53,930 bases of DNA from an uncultured Sphingomonas sp. (lineage in GTDB: Bacteria > Pseudomonadota > Alphaproteobacteria > Sphingomonadales > Sphingomonadaceae). Below the pieces are notes generated by a model that was not told the origin of the DNA, made no database searches, and worked only from the letters and a program-made list of their open reading frames with translations. The position numbers and the translations under genes were made by a program. The DNA is taken from assembly GCA_902806275.1 (NCBI GenBank), contig CADCVY010000065.1, positions 1 through 53,930 of the forward strand, in the 5' to 3' direction. Below, in pieces: positions 31,506-40,549 of this stretch; position 1 is the stretch's first letter, and the number at the start of each line of letters is the position of its first letter.

Positions 31506-32393
31506 TCAACGCGTCCTGGTGGCGAGCGGGTGGCGCGAGTTCACCAGCTCGACCAGGCGGGCGCTGTCGACATGGGTGTAGATCTGGGTGGTGGCGATGT
31601 CCGCATGGCCAAGCAGCGACTGCAGCACGCGAAGGTCGGCGCCGCCGGCCAGCAGGTGCGTGGCGAAGGCGTGCCGCAAGACATGCGGGCTGACGCGGTC
31701 CGGCGCGATCCCCGCGTCCGCGGCCATCTGCCGCACGATCTGGAACAGCCGCACCCGGCTGAGGTGCGCCTTGTTGCTCGGGAATAGCCATGGCTGCCCG
31801 GACGGCACTGCCTCCAGCCACTTGCCGACCGCGCTTTCTGCGCGCGATGAGATTGGCACCAGCCGTTCCTTGCTGCCCTTGCCGCGCACCATCAGGAAAG
31901 GCTGCCCTAGGCGAACGCCGTTGCGTGGGAGGCTGACCAGCTCGCTCGCGCGCAGGCCCGATCCGTAAAGCAGTTCCAGCAAGGCAAGGTTCCGCAGCCG
32001 GATCGGCTCGCCGGTGGCCGCACGATCCTCGGCGCTCTCGAACATGCGGGCGATCTCCGCTTCCTCCAGGATCCGCGGCAGTGGCCGCTCGAGCCGCGGC
32101 CGGGGGAGCGCACCCGATGGGTCGTCCTGGCGCAGCCCGTCGTCGACCAGGAACCCGAAGAAGCGCCGCAACGCCGCCGCCCTCCGCGCGACAGTCGAGG
32201 GCGCCAGCTCCGCCCATTGGGCCCCGAGCCGGCCGAGCTCTGTCGCGGAAGCGGACGAGAGGTCTCCCCCGAAGCATTCGGCGGTGCGTTCCAGGTCGCT
32301 GCGATAGGCGCTCAGCGTGTGACGGGAAGCGCCGGCTTCGGCAGCCATCATGTCCAGGAAGCGGTCGACTAGCGCCTGGTCTGCCGGCGTCAC
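31506..32393 (-). CDS. xerD: Tyrosine recombinase XerD
   Basis: The 295-aa protein starts with a GTG sharing GTGA with the preceding stop. It has a SAM-like N-terminal core-binding domain ([20 protein letters not shown]) and the catalytic domain with [13 protein letters not shown] (Arg I), [13 protein letters not shown] (Lys), [14 protein letters not shown] (HxxR), [17 protein letters not shown] (His/Trp-type His and nucleophile Tyr). It resolves chromosome dimers at dif with XerC and FtsK. The setting between housekeeping genes argues for the chromosomal XerD rather than a mobile integrase. Confidence 0.95.
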   Translation of the reverse strand: MTPADQALVDRFLDMMAAEAGASRHTLSAYRSDLERTAECFGGDLSSASATELGRLGAQWAELAPSTVARRAAALRRFFGFLVDDGLRQDDPSGALPRPRLERPLPRILEEAEIARMFESAEDRAATGEPIRLRNLALLELLYGSGLRASELVSLPRNGVRLGQPFLMVRGKGSKERLVPISSRAESAVGKWLEAVPSGQPWLFPSNKAHLSRVRLFQIVRQMAADAGIAPDRVSPHVLRHAFATHLLAGGADLRVLQSLLGHADIATTQIYTHVDSARLVELVNSRHPLATRTR

Positions 32394-34171
32394 GTCCGCG
32401 ACAGCGCTTCCGCTGCGATCATCCGGGCGGTGTAGTCCTGACCGGTGCGCTTGAGCGTCAGCACGGCGTGGAACAGCTGTGCTGACGGCAGCCGCTCGAA
32501 GCTCGGCGCCTGCAAGCCAGTGCCTGCCAGCACCGCGACAGTGCCAGGCTGCCCGAGCCGCGCGGCGCCATCGATCATACGCGTCCAGGTCGACCGGCGA
32601 CCGATACCCAGGCCATAGCGCCGGTTGAGCGCATCGGCGGAGCTCTGGTTGACGCGGCCGAGTCCGGCGAGCCCGGCGACCAGCAAGGCACTCCGCGCCC
32701 GGTTGCGGCTGTTGTCACGGCCAATGAAGCCGGTGATCCGCCTGTAACTCAGATCGAGGTCGTTGCCGTCCGGAGCGGCAAGCACCAGCATGGCCCAGCA
32801 GCGATCGCCGGCAGCATCATCCATCTCGCTGCACGCGGAACCCCAGCGAGCAGCCTGGCGGTCATAACCGGCAGCAAGCATCGCGGACACCAGCTCGGGC
32901 GCGTCCCGCTCCAGCTCTGGATCGGGGTCGACGAGCGTTGCCGCCCGCGCCACCAGCGCGCGCATCGCTTCGCGCTCCAGCGGCGAATCGGCTTTGTCGA
33001 GCAGGCGCCGGATCGCGGCCAGCCGAGTGTCGCGGTCGCGCCCGACAAATGCCTGCCGGACCTGCCAGGCGTCGGTCTGCGGCAGGTCGCTCGGATCGGT
33101 CGCATCGTAGATCAGGGAATAAAGATCGATCATCGACTGTGACGAAAACACGCCGAGGCCGGTGGCGATCATGGCGGATTGAAGCCGCTGCTGCGGGGAA
33201 AGCAGCGGCGCCCGCGCCTGGAATGCGCGCATCCGCGGGGTTGCTCGCCGCAGCAGCCGGTCCGGCGGCACCATGCCCGTCGCGGTCGCCAAGCCGAAGC
33301 GCCACGCGGTCAGGTGGTCGACCGGCTCCCACTCGACGGTCACCGCTCGCCCGGTGTTCGCGCCGGCGCCGACCACCTTTTGTGCAAGGATCAGGTCGAT
33401 GCCGCCGATGCGGCGCGAGCGGCGAGCATTGTCGATCTGCGCCGCCGCGCTCTCCGGCTCGCCGCCAAGCGCCGAACACATTGCCGAAACCAGGGGCCGA
33501 ACCTGCGGGTCGTAGCGCCGGATGCCGCTTTCCAGTGGGCACAAGGCGGGCGGATCGGCGCTTGCCAACGCACTTTGCACGGCGACCTGGACCATCTTGG
33601 GCGTGAAGCGATCGGTGTCGACGCTCGCCACCAGCAGCTGGGCGGCGTCGGCCTCGCCCATCCGCAGCAGAAGCCAGGCGCGTTCGGCGACCCAGTCGAC
33701 CGGGTTGACGTGGCGCGGCGCACGAACCCGGGCCAGAAGAGCGTTGCGCAAGGCCATGTGCGCCCAGCGCGACGCGATCGGCGCATCCATCCGCCGCATC
33801 AAGGTCGAGAGGAACGCTCCGCTTGCCGCTCGCCACGGGTCGGCGCCAAGCGGCGTTCCTGACGGGTCAAGTGCGCCGACGACCCAAGGATCCCGGCGTG
33901 CGTGCGCCGGATACTCGACCGGCGGCGGCGGCGGTGGAGGCAGCAAGACGTCCGTCAACTCGGTCGTCGCGCCGTCGTCGCCGGGCGCGGGTGACAGCCT
34001 TGGTCTCGCAACCGGGCGCGCGGGCTGGGCGGCCAGCGGTTCGGGGGAGGCGGTCACCGGCTGGGCGGGCTGCGGCGTTGGGGCAGGCTGCGGCTGCGCG
34101 GCCTGCTGGGCAAGCGCCGGCAGTGCGATGGCCAGCGCCGCCGCACTGACGAGCAGCGGCTTAGCTCGCAT
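32390..34171 (-). CDS. Secreted Pro-rich protein of unknown function (593 aa)
   Basis: I do not recognise a named family. The ATG at 34171, inside the end of a 44-aa gene, gives a signal peptide ([23 protein letters not shown]) followed by an Ala/Pro/Gln-rich stretch (about residues 22-85, ending in a PPPPPPP run). A 500-residue helical domain follows, with repeated short helix pairs such as [40 protein letters not shown] and [20 protein letters not shown]. That looks like a TPR/HEAT-like solenoid, though no canonical repeat is obvious. It is probably periplasmic. It overlaps xerD by 4 nt and belongs to the membrane-protein/xerD/accA operon. Confidence 0.8.
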   Translation of the reverse strand: MRAKPLLVSAAALAIALPALAQQAAQPQPAPTPQPAQPVTASPEPLAAQPARPVARPRLSPAPGDDGATTELTDVLLPPPPPPPVEYPAHARRDPWVVGALDPSGTPLGADPWRAASGAFLSTLMRRMDAPIASRWAHMALRNALLARVRAPRHVNPVDWVAERAWLLLRMGEADAAQLLVASVDTDRFTPKMVQVAVQSALASADPPALCPLESGIRRYDPQVRPLVSAMCSALGGEPESAAAQIDNARRSRRIGGIDLILAQKVVGAGANTGRAVTVEWEPVDHLTAWRFGLATATGMVPPDRLLRRATPRMRAFQARAPLLSPQQRLQSAMIATGLGVFSSQSMIDLYSLIYDATDPSDLPQTDAWQVRQAFVGRDRDTRLAAIRRLLDKADSPLEREAMRALVARAATLVDPDPELERDAPELVSAMLAAGYDRQAARWGSACSEMDDAAGDRCWAMLVLAAPDGNDLDLSYRRITGFIGRDNSRNRARSALLVAGLAGLGRVNQSSADALNRRYGLGIGRRSTWTRMIDGAARLGQPGTVAVLAGTGLQAPSFERLPSAQLFHAVLTLKRTGQDYTARMIAAEALSRT

Positions 34172-34295
34172 TGCCGCCCTGAGGCACGTCAACCTCGATC
34201 GTCCGCGTCGGCCCTTCCTCAACACCCGTCGAAAGGAACACCAGCCCGCCAACGAGCAGCAGAATGATAATGATGAAAAGCACCAATCGCGACAT
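34161..34295 (-). CDS. 44-aa single-span membrane protein
   Basis: ATG 34295 to TAA 34161 encodes MSRLVLFIIIILLLVGGLVF followed by LSTGVEERPTRT-type soluble residues and PQGGNAS (as read, VEEGPTRTIEVDVPQGG). One strongly hydrophobic helix at residues 4-20 is followed by a short acidic periplasmic or cytosolic tail. The next gene starts within its last codons (11-nt overlap), which implies translational coupling and supports it as real. Function is unknown; it may be a subunit or anchor for the 593-aa secreted protein. Confidence 0.72.
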   Translation of the reverse strand: MSRLVLFIIIILLLVGGLVFLSTGVEEGPTRTIEVDVPQGGNAS

Positions 34296-34389
34296 GAGTT
34301 TCCGCTTGGATGAACGGGCCAGCGGCGCTTTTGCCGAGCGCCAAAGCCGCTGTATAGCCCTTTCGGGTGAGCGACACAGCGAAGTTCAG

Positions 34390-34941
34390 GTGACCGGCCT
34401 AGCACAGCCCCTCGACCGGCCGGTGGTGCTTGTCGGCCTGATGGGCGTCGGCAAGTCCACGGTCGGGAGACGGCTTGCCAGGCGCCTCGGCCTGCCGTTC
34501 ATCGACAGCGATTCGGCGATCGAGGATGCCGTCGGCCTGCCGGCCGGCGAAGTGTTCGAACGCTACGGCGAGGCCGACTACCGGGACGGCGAACGGCGGC
34601 TGGTGGCGCGGCTGGTCGACGGGGAGGTGCGGGTGATTGCGACCGGCGGCGGCGTGTTCGTCGATCCGCGCACCCGCCAGTTGCTCAAGGATCGCGCGAT
34701 CACCGTCTGGCTCGATGCCTCGATCGACGTGCTGGCCGAGCGCACCGGCCGCCGCGACACGCGCCCGCTGCTCAAGACCGAAGACCCCAAGGCGACGCTG
34801 GAGCAGCTCGCAGCCATCGAACGGCAGGCCTATGCCGAGGCCGATGTTCACGTTCAGAGCGGCCAGGGCGCGCACAAGGACGTCGTCGAGGCCATCATCC
34901 GCCTGCTCGACGAGCATCTCGCCAAGCGCAGCGCCGCCTAG
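34390..34941 (+). CDS. aroK: Shikimate kinase
   Basis: The best start is GTG 34390, giving 183 aa; the longer frame upstream crosses the divergent promoter region. The P-loop is LVGLMGVGKSTVGRRLARRL, then FIDSDSAIEDAVGLPAGEVF, YGEADYRDGERRL, VIATGGGVFVDPRTR and RTGRRDTRPLL, the full shikimate kinase set (DxD, the Arg pair and GGG). It phosphorylates shikimate at O3 in aromatic amino-acid synthesis. aroB, its common partner, does not follow. Its stop overlaps the convergent kefB stop (CTAG). Confidence 0.95.
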   Translation: MTGLAQPLDRPVVLVGLMGVGKSTVGRRLARRLGLPFIDSDSAIEDAVGLPAGEVFERYGEADYRDGERRLVARLVDGEVRVIATGGGVFVDPRTRQLLKDRAITVWLDASIDVLAERTGRRDTRPLLKTEDPKATLEQLAAIERQAYAEADVHVQSGQGAHKDVVEAIIRLLDEHLAKRSAA

Positions 34942-36755
34942 CCGGGCACCTCTTCGTCCTGCATGGGCCGATCGACGCCAAAGATGCGCTCGCGGCCGCT
35001 ATACAGGTCTCCGGTGCTGCGCTGCAGCTCCAGCCGCTCGCAATCGCGCTGCCGGTACTCGTGCTCCACGCGGTCGGTCTCCGCCTCCGGCACGCCGAGC
35101 TTGAGCAAGGCCTGGCGGCCCATCACCACCGCGCTTTCAAACAGCTCGCGCTGCATGAAAGCAACGTCAATTCCGGCAAACTCGACGATTTGTCGGCGGT
35201 CGTACACGCGGACGAGCACCTGCGCGTGCGGGAAGCTTTCGAGCACACCCTCCAGCTGCGCCCGCGTCAAATCGCGGCTGTCGTGGCAGAACAGAATCGC
35301 TTCGGCCGTGTCGGCGCCGGCGGTGCGGAGAAGGTCGATCCGCGTACCGTCCCCGTAATAGACCTTGGTGCCGAACTCCTCGCTGACCTCGATCTGCTCC
35401 GCGTCGGCGTCGATGATGGTCACCGGGATGCGCTTGGCCATCAGCATTTGGGCAACCGTCTGGCCATAGCGGCCGTAGCCGACGACGATGGCATTTGTCT
35501 CGGGCGAAAGCTCCGGCCCGTCCATCCCCTCGCCGCCGCGTTCCTCACGCCGCTCGAGCCAATCGGTCAGCCGCATCAGGAATGGCGTGGTTGCCATTGA
35601 AAGGGTGACCACGGCGCTGAACAGGGACGCCGCTTCCTCCGTGATCAGCCGCGCCGCGGTGGCCTGGGCGAACAGCACGAAGCCGAACTCGCCCGCCTGG
35701 CTGAGCAGCAGGCCGAGGCGGACGCTGCGCGGCCAGCTATTGCCGAACAGCCGCGCCAAACCGGCGATCACGACCGACTTGGTGAGGATAACCGCCGCCG
35801 CGATGCCGATCACGAACAATGGGCGGGAGGCGATCAGCTGCAGCTCCAGCACCATGCCGACGGAGAGGAAGAACAGTCCGAGGAGGATGGAGCGGAACGG
35901 CTCCACGTCACTTTCGATCTCGTGCCGGTAAGGCGATTCGGCGAGCATGACGCCCGCGACGAAGGCGCCAAGCGCCACCGACAAGTGCAGCAGGTGCATC
36001 ACCGCCGATGCGCCCACGACCGTGAACAAGGCGGCGACGATGAACAGCTCGCGCTCTCCGAACCGGCCGATCAGCCTGAACAAGGGATTGAGCAGGAAGT
36101 GGCCGGCGGCGATCAGCCCGGCAATGGCGAGCACCGTATAGAGCGCCATCATCCACCCGCCCGGCGTACCCGGGTCGACCGGCACTGCCGACATTGCCGC
36201 GATGATGGTGATCAAAGGGATGATCGACAGGTCCTGGAACAGCAGGACGGAAAAGGCCCGCTCCCCCTGCGGCGTGTTGAGGTCATTATCCGAGCGCAGC
36301 ATCGGCAGCACCTGCGCGGTCGAGGACAGCGCCAGCGGCAAGCCGATCGCCAGCGCGATCCTCAGCGAGAGGTCGGCAACCGCAAAAAGAACAGCGGTGA
36401 TCGCGATGCCGCACAGCACAACCTGCGCAAGGCCGAGGCCGAAGATGTCGCGCCGCAGCCGCCACAGCCGGCTCGGCTGCAGCTCCAGCCCGACGATGAA
36501 CAGCAGCAGGGCGATGCCGATGTCGGTGATGCTGAGCAGCTGCTGCGGGTCGCCGATCAGGCCGAGCGCCTGCGGACCAATCAGCGCGCCGGCGACGATG
36601 TAGCCCAAGGTCGCCCCCAGCTTCAGCCGCCGGAAGATGATGACGAAAAACAAGGCGGCGCCGAGCATGATGGCGCCGCTTTCGATGATCGCGGTGGTCG
36701 CCGCGGCGTTCTCCGCCGGCGTGGTCGTGGTCTGGGCAGTCTCGACTGCGATCAC
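34938..36755 (-). CDS. KefB-type glutathione-regulated-like potassium/proton antiporter
   Basis: GTG 36755 overlaps the previous stop (GTGA) and gives 605 aa. About 12 hydrophobic spans of the CPA2 family come first (ATLGYIVAGALIGPQALGLI, ALSSTAQVLPMLRSD, LGLFFLSVGMVLELQLIASR, GEFGFVLFAQATAARL). A cytosolic RCK/TrkA-N domain follows: NAIVVGYGRYGQTVAQMLMA (GxGxxG), VTIIDADAEQIEVSE, VYYGDGTRIDLLRTAGADTA. It moves K+ or Na+ against protons under nucleotide or thiol control. The SD is weak; coupling to the scaffold gene is likely. Confidence 0.92.
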   Translation of the reverse strand: MIAVETAQTTTTPAENAAATTAIIESGAIMLGAALFFVIIFRRLKLGATLGYIVAGALIGPQALGLIGDPQQLLSITDIGIALLLFIVGLELQPSRLWRLRRDIFGLGLAQVVLCGIAITAVLFAVADLSLRIALAIGLPLALSSTAQVLPMLRSDNDLNTPQGERAFSVLLFQDLSIIPLITIIAAMSAVPVDPGTPGGWMMALYTVLAIAGLIAAGHFLLNPLFRLIGRFGERELFIVAALFTVVGASAVMHLLHLSVALGAFVAGVMLAESPYRHEIESDVEPFRSILLGLFFLSVGMVLELQLIASRPLFVIGIAAAVILTKSVVIAGLARLFGNSWPRSVRLGLLLSQAGEFGFVLFAQATAARLITEEAASLFSAVVTLSMATTPFLMRLTDWLERREERGGEGMDGPELSPETNAIVVGYGRYGQTVAQMLMAKRIPVTIIDADAEQIEVSEEFGTKVYYGDGTRIDLLRTAGADTAEAILFCHDSRDLTRAQLEGVLESFPHAQVLVRVYDRRQIVEFAGIDVAFMQRELFESAVVMGRQALLKLGVPEAETDRVEHEYRQRDCERLELQRSTGDLYSGRERIFGVDRPMQDEEVPG

Positions 36756-37174
36756 CGCGCATCTTCCATCGCCGACAGCAGGGCCCGGAACGGCAGCAGG
36801 ATGGCTCCATGGCGTCCCGCGCGGGTGCGGGCGGGCGCCAGCGCGAGCAGGCCGGGCCAATCGCCCGCATCGTCGCGCTCCCGTGCCAGCCAGCGGCTCA
36901 GCGCCACCATCGCTTCGGCGATCTCGGCATGGTTGCGCCCGCCGGCATGGCCCTCGACCAGCGCCGCCGACGCCTGGCCAAAAGCGCAGGCCTGGACCAA
37001 TTGTGAGACGGCGACGATGCGCCGGTGGTCATCGAGATGAACCGCAATCTTGATCAGGCTTCCGCAGGTTGGCGAGCGCACCTCGGCGCGGCCATCCTCG
37101 CGCTCGAGCACCCTGGGCTCCTGCAGCGACGACGCCAGACGCAGGATCTCGGTGGTGTAGGCCGGCTCAGTCAT
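36752..37174 (-). CDS. NifU/IscU-like Fe-S scaffold protein with a substituted third ligand
   Basis: The 140-aa protein follows the IscU/SufU fold (LEREDGRAEVRSPTCGSLIK, VSQLVQACAFGQASAALV, EIAEAMVALSRWLA). Two of the three cluster cysteines are present (C37 and C63). The third, expected near residue 122, is a histidine in AGRHGAILLPFRALL. It may be a degenerate scaffold or sulfur carrier; cluster binding needs proof. The gene overlaps cysS (ATGA) and kefB (GTGA), so it is translated in a five-gene chain that includes the cysteine-charging enzyme. Confidence 0.82.
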   Translation of the reverse strand: MTEPAYTTEILRLASSLQEPRVLEREDGRAEVRSPTCGSLIKIAVHLDDHRRIVAVSQLVQACAFGQASAALVEGHAGGRNHAEIAEAMVALSRWLARERDDAGDWPGLLALAPARTRAGRHGAILLPFRALLSAMEDAR

Positions 37175-38544
37175 GCACGGCGCCAGCTGGTGCCCTGGGG
37201 TCCGTCTTCGAGGAGAATGCCCACGGCTTCGAGCTCGTCACGGATACGGTCGGCACTAGCAAAATCCCGTGCTTGCTTGGCGGAAGCGCGCTCAGCGATG
37301 CGATCCTGAACTTGTTGCTCTGATGGACCGATCGTGCCCCGTGCAACCACCGTATCCGGCTCGTCGAAGATGTCTGCACGAGCAGTGACCCGTCCCTTCG
37401 CCCAATCGTCGCCCGTTTGCTGCAGAAAACCAAGCAAGTTTGCACTCGCTTTGAGCAAACCCGGATCCTCGATTTGCATCAGCCTCGACATCGCGAGCGG
37501 CGTGTTCAAATCGTCCCTGAGCGCGTCAACAACACCCTCGTGCGGCTCGCGAGAGTCGGCATCTCCGATGATCCGGTAGAGTCGATCGAGATTTGCTTTG
37601 GCCCGGGCAATGACCTCATTAGTCCAGGCCAGGGGCTGGCGGTAATGCGCCGACAGCAATGCCAGCCGCAGCGTCTCCCCCTTGTGCCCTTGCACCAGCA
37701 GCTCGGTGGGCGTCACGATGTTCCCCACCGACTTCGACATCTTCTCCGCGCCCATGTCGACGAAGCCGTTGTGCACCCAGTAACGGGCGAGCGGCGCGCC
37801 GGCGTGGGCGCAGCGGCTTTGGGCAATTTCGTTCTCGTGATGAGGGAAGATGAGGTCGAGCCCGCCGCCGTGGATGTCGATCGTCTCGCCGAGATGCGCG
37901 CGGATCATCGCCGAGCATTCGATGTGCCAGCCGGGGCGTCCCCTGCCCCACGGGCTGTCCCAGCCGATCACGCCCGCATCGCTCGGCTTCCACAGCACGA
38001 AGTCCGCCGGATCGCGCTTGTAGGGCGCAACCTCGACCCGCGCGCCGGCGAGCATGGCATCGCGGTCGCGCCGGCTGAGCGCGCCATAGTCCGCGTCGGA
38101 CGGCACGTTGAACAGGAGGTGGCCGTCGGCGGCATAGGCATTGCCGCGCTCCACCAGCCGCTCGATCATGGCGATCATCGGCCCAATTTCGGCGGTCGCA
38201 TGCGGCGCGATGTCGGAATCGCGGACGCCGAGCGCGCGCATGTCTTCGAGGTAATAGCGTTCGTACCGCTCGGTGATCACCGCCGGATCGACGCCCTCCG
38301 CCTCCGCTGCGGCGATGATCTTGTCATCGACGTCGGTGATGTTGCGCGCATAGACCAGGCTGTCCTCGCCATAGGTGTGCCGCAACAGCCGGGCGAGCAT
38401 ATCGAACACCACCGCCGGCCGCGCATTGCCGATGTGGGCGCGGCCGTGGACGGTGGGCCCGCACACATACATGGTGATGCGCTTCGGATCGGCGGGCACG
38501 AACTCGCGCTTCTCACGCGCCATGGTGTCGTAGAGGCGGATCAC
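37171..38544 (-). CDS. cysS: Cysteinyl-tRNA synthetase
   Basis: The preferred start is GTG 38544, overlapping the cvpA stop, with AGGAAGG upstream; 457 aa is the usual length. Class I signatures: [15 protein letters not shown] (zinc Cys plus HIGH-like HIGN), [20 protein letters not shown] (zinc Cys), [20 protein letters not shown] (zinc His/Glu) and [15 protein letters not shown] (KMSKS). It charges tRNA-Cys. A longer in-frame start at 38652 lies within cvpA and adds a low-complexity leader, so it is rejected. Confidence 0.97.
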   Translation of the reverse strand: MIRLYDTMAREKREFVPADPKRITMYVCGPTVHGRAHIGNARPAVVFDMLARLLRHTYGEDSLVYARNITDVDDKIIAAAEAEGVDPAVITERYERYYLEDMRALGVRDSDIAPHATAEIGPMIAMIERLVERGNAYAADGHLLFNVPSDADYGALSRRDRDAMLAGARVEVAPYKRDPADFVLWKPSDAGVIGWDSPWGRGRPGWHIECSAMIRAHLGETIDIHGGGLDLIFPHHENEIAQSRCAHAGAPLARYWVHNGFVDMGAEKMSKSVGNIVTPTELLVQGHKGETLRLALLSAHYRQPLAWTNEVIARAKANLDRLYRIIGDADSREPHEGVVDALRDDLNTPLAMSRLMQIEDPGLLKASANLLGFLQQTGDDWAKGRVTARADIFDEPDTVVARGTIGPSEQQVQDRIAERASAKQARDFASADRIRDELEAVGILLEDGPQGTSWRRA

Positions 38545-39068
38545 CCTTCCTCTCCCACTGGCCGCGGTTGCAGCCGCCGGGCCTGGACCCAGTCGACGAT
38601 CGCTCGGCCGCTGGCGTTCAGCAGTGGATAGGTGCGGGAAGTCGTCATCCACTTGGGCCGCTCAGCCTGCGGTCCGTAGACCATGTCGGTGGCGAGGTTG
38701 GCCAGCAGGAAAAACAGGGTCACGCCAAGCAGCCCCTTGAGCGCGCCGAAGCCGCCGCCGAGCACGCGGTCGAACGGACCGAGGACCCGCGACCGCCGCG
38801 TCCGCCCGCCGATTGACCTGGCGAGCAGCTTGACCAGCAGGAAGCTCGGGATGAACAGGATCGCGAAGGCCAGCACCGCGGCACCGGCCGGGCTGTCGGT
38901 AGCGGTGCCGGTCATGCCTTCCCACAACTGGGTGTGGAACAGCTTCAGCATGGCGATCGCCACCACCCAAGCCAGCAGGGAGATCACCTCGTGCACGAAC
39001 CCGCGCACGAAGCCGACGGCGGCGCCGCCGATCAGGAGCAGAAAGACAAAGACGTCCAGTGCGGTCAC
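38541..39068 (-). CDS. cvpA: CvpA family membrane protein
   Basis: GTG 39068 gives 175 aa with four hydrophobic spans: VFVFLLLIGGAAVGFVRGFV, EVISLLAWVVAIAMLKLF, AAVLAFAILFIPSFLLVKLL and GALKGLLGVTLFFLLANLA. GFVRGFVHEVISLLAWVV is the CvpA signature. In enterobacteria CvpA is needed for colicin V production and bile/envelope fitness; the mechanism is unknown. It lies 25 nt after radA and overlaps cysS by 4 nt. The SD is poor, so translation may depend on the operon. Confidence 0.92.
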   Translation of the reverse strand: MTALDVFVFLLLIGGAAVGFVRGFVHEVISLLAWVVAIAMLKLFHTQLWEGMTGTATDSPAGAAVLAFAILFIPSFLLVKLLARSIGGRTRRSRVLGPFDRVLGGGFGALKGLLGVTLFFLLANLATDMVYGPQAERPKWMTTSRTYPLLNASGRAIVDWVQARRLQPRPVGEEG

Positions 39069-39093
39069 GCGCGTTCGGCTAGCGGACGGGCAA

Positions 39094-40455
39094 TCAACGC
39101 GCCAGTAGCTGGTCCACCAGGCCGCGCAGGTTGGCGAATTCGGCCAGCCGCAACCCCTCCCCTTTGACGCCCTTGGGCACCCAGGCGGTCTCGAAGCCGA
39201 GCTTGGCCGCTTCCTTGAGCCGGAGTGCCGCATGGGCGACCGGCCGGATTTCGCCCGAGAGCGCAATCTCCCCCAGCACCACGCATTCACTTGGGACCGG
39301 GCGCTCCGACATCGCAGATACCAGAGCGGCCGCGACCGCCAGGTCGGCGGCGGGGTCCTGCAGGCGGTAGCCGCCGGCGACGTTGAGATAGACTTCCGCG
39401 GTGGCGAAGCTGATTCCGCAGCGCGCTTCGAGTACGGCCAGGATCATCGCCAGCCGCCCGCTGTCCCAGCCAACGGCCGCGCGCCGCGGCGTCGCCCCAC
39501 TCGCCAGCCGAACCGTTAGCGCCTGAATCTCGACCAGCACCGGCCGCGAGCCTTCCATTGCCGGGAACACACTGGTGCCGCTGACCGGCTCGCCGCGGTG
39601 GGTCAGGAACAAGGCCGACGGGTTCGGCACCTCCGTCAGCCCCGCACCTTCCATCGCGAACACGCCGATCTCGTCGGTGCCGCCGAAGCGGTTCTTGATG
39701 GCACGCAGGATGCGGTACTGGTGGCTGCGCTCGCCTTCGAAGCTGAGCACGGTGTCGACCATATGCTCCAGCACGCGCGGCCCGGCGATGCTGCCGTCCT
39801 TGGTGACGTGGCCGACCAGCACCACCGCGGTGCCGCGCTCCTTGGCGAAGCGCACCAGCTCCTGCGCCGAGGCGCGGACCTGGCTGACCGTACCGGGGGC
39901 GCCCTCGATCAGGTCGGAGTGCATCGTCTGGATGGAATCGATGATCAGCAGCGCCGGCGCGTGGTCGCCGACAGTCGTCAGGATATCGCGCACCGAGGTC
40001 GCGGCGGCCAGCCGCACCGGCGCTCCGCCCAGCCCCAACCGGACCGCCCGCAGCCGCACCTGCTCGGCCGACTCCTCGCCTGACACATAGATCACCGGCC
40101 GCCCGCTGTTCGCCAGCCGCGCCGCGACCTGCAGCAGCAGGGTCGACTTGCCGATGCCGGGATCGCCGCCGACCAGCATCGCCGATCCTGGCACGATGCC
40201 GCCGCCGACCGCGCGGTCGAATTCGGCCAGCCCGCTCGGCAGCCGCTCCGGCAAAGCGGTCGGCGTATCGAGACCGACCAGCGCAATGCTCCGCCCGCCG
40301 CCCTGCAGATTGTGCTTGGCCGCGAAGATGCTCGACACCTCCGCTGCCTCTTGCACCAAGGTGTTCCACTCGGCGCAGTCGGCGCACTGCCCCTGCCAGC
40401 GGTTCGCCACCGACCCGCACGCCTGGCACACATATTTGGTCTTCGGCTTAGCCAT
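39094..40455 (-). CDS. radA: DNA repair protein RadA
   Basis: The 453-aa protein has an N-terminal zinc finger (YVCQACGSVANRWQGQCADC, C4), a RecA-like core with Walker A LVGGDPGIGKSTLLLQ, and the RadA-specific AIKNRFGGTDEIGVFAMEGA (KNRFG). The C-terminal half is a Lon-like domain, LNVAGGYRLQDPAADLAVAA, EIALSGEIRPVAHAALRLKE. RadA helps branch migration and processing of recombination intermediates. It is the first gene of the radA-cvpA-cysS-scaffold-kefB chain; the promoter should lie in the 94-nt divergent gap at 40456-40549. Confidence 0.97.
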   Translation of the reverse strand: MAKPKTKYVCQACGSVANRWQGQCADCAEWNTLVQEAAEVSSIFAAKHNLQGGGRSIALVGLDTPTALPERLPSGLAEFDRAVGGGIVPGSAMLVGGDPGIGKSTLLLQVAARLANSGRPVIYVSGEESAEQVRLRAVRLGLGGAPVRLAAATSVRDILTTVGDHAPALLIIDSIQTMHSDLIEGAPGTVSQVRASAQELVRFAKERGTAVVLVGHVTKDGSIAGPRVLEHMVDTVLSFEGERSHQYRILRAIKNRFGGTDEIGVFAMEGAGLTEVPNPSALFLTHRGEPVSGTSVFPAMEGSRPVLVEIQALTVRLASGATPRRAAVGWDSGRLAMILAVLEARCGISFATAEVYLNVAGGYRLQDPAADLAVAAALVSAMSERPVPSECVVLGEIALSGEIRPVAHAALRLKEAAKLGFETAWVPKGVKGEGLRLAEFANLRGLVDQLLAR

Positions 40456-40549
40456 CGTGGCTTAGGTCTAAAGTCTGCCAGCACAAGCGCAACAGCCGTC
40501 CGGCCCGTTCGTTAGGCGAACGCAATCAAGCACAATCGGGAGAGCGACG

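Noticed and set aside
31471-32277. Long N-terminal extension of AccA to 582 aa
   Set aside because: The extra part is antisense-like, Arg/Ala-rich sequence overlapping xerD in another frame; AccA homology begins at 31470.
31506-32393. XerD as integrase of a mobile island at ssrA
   Set aside because: It lies more than 20 kb from ssrA, within a housekeeping operon, and matches chromosomal XerD. No att-like direct repeat was seen.
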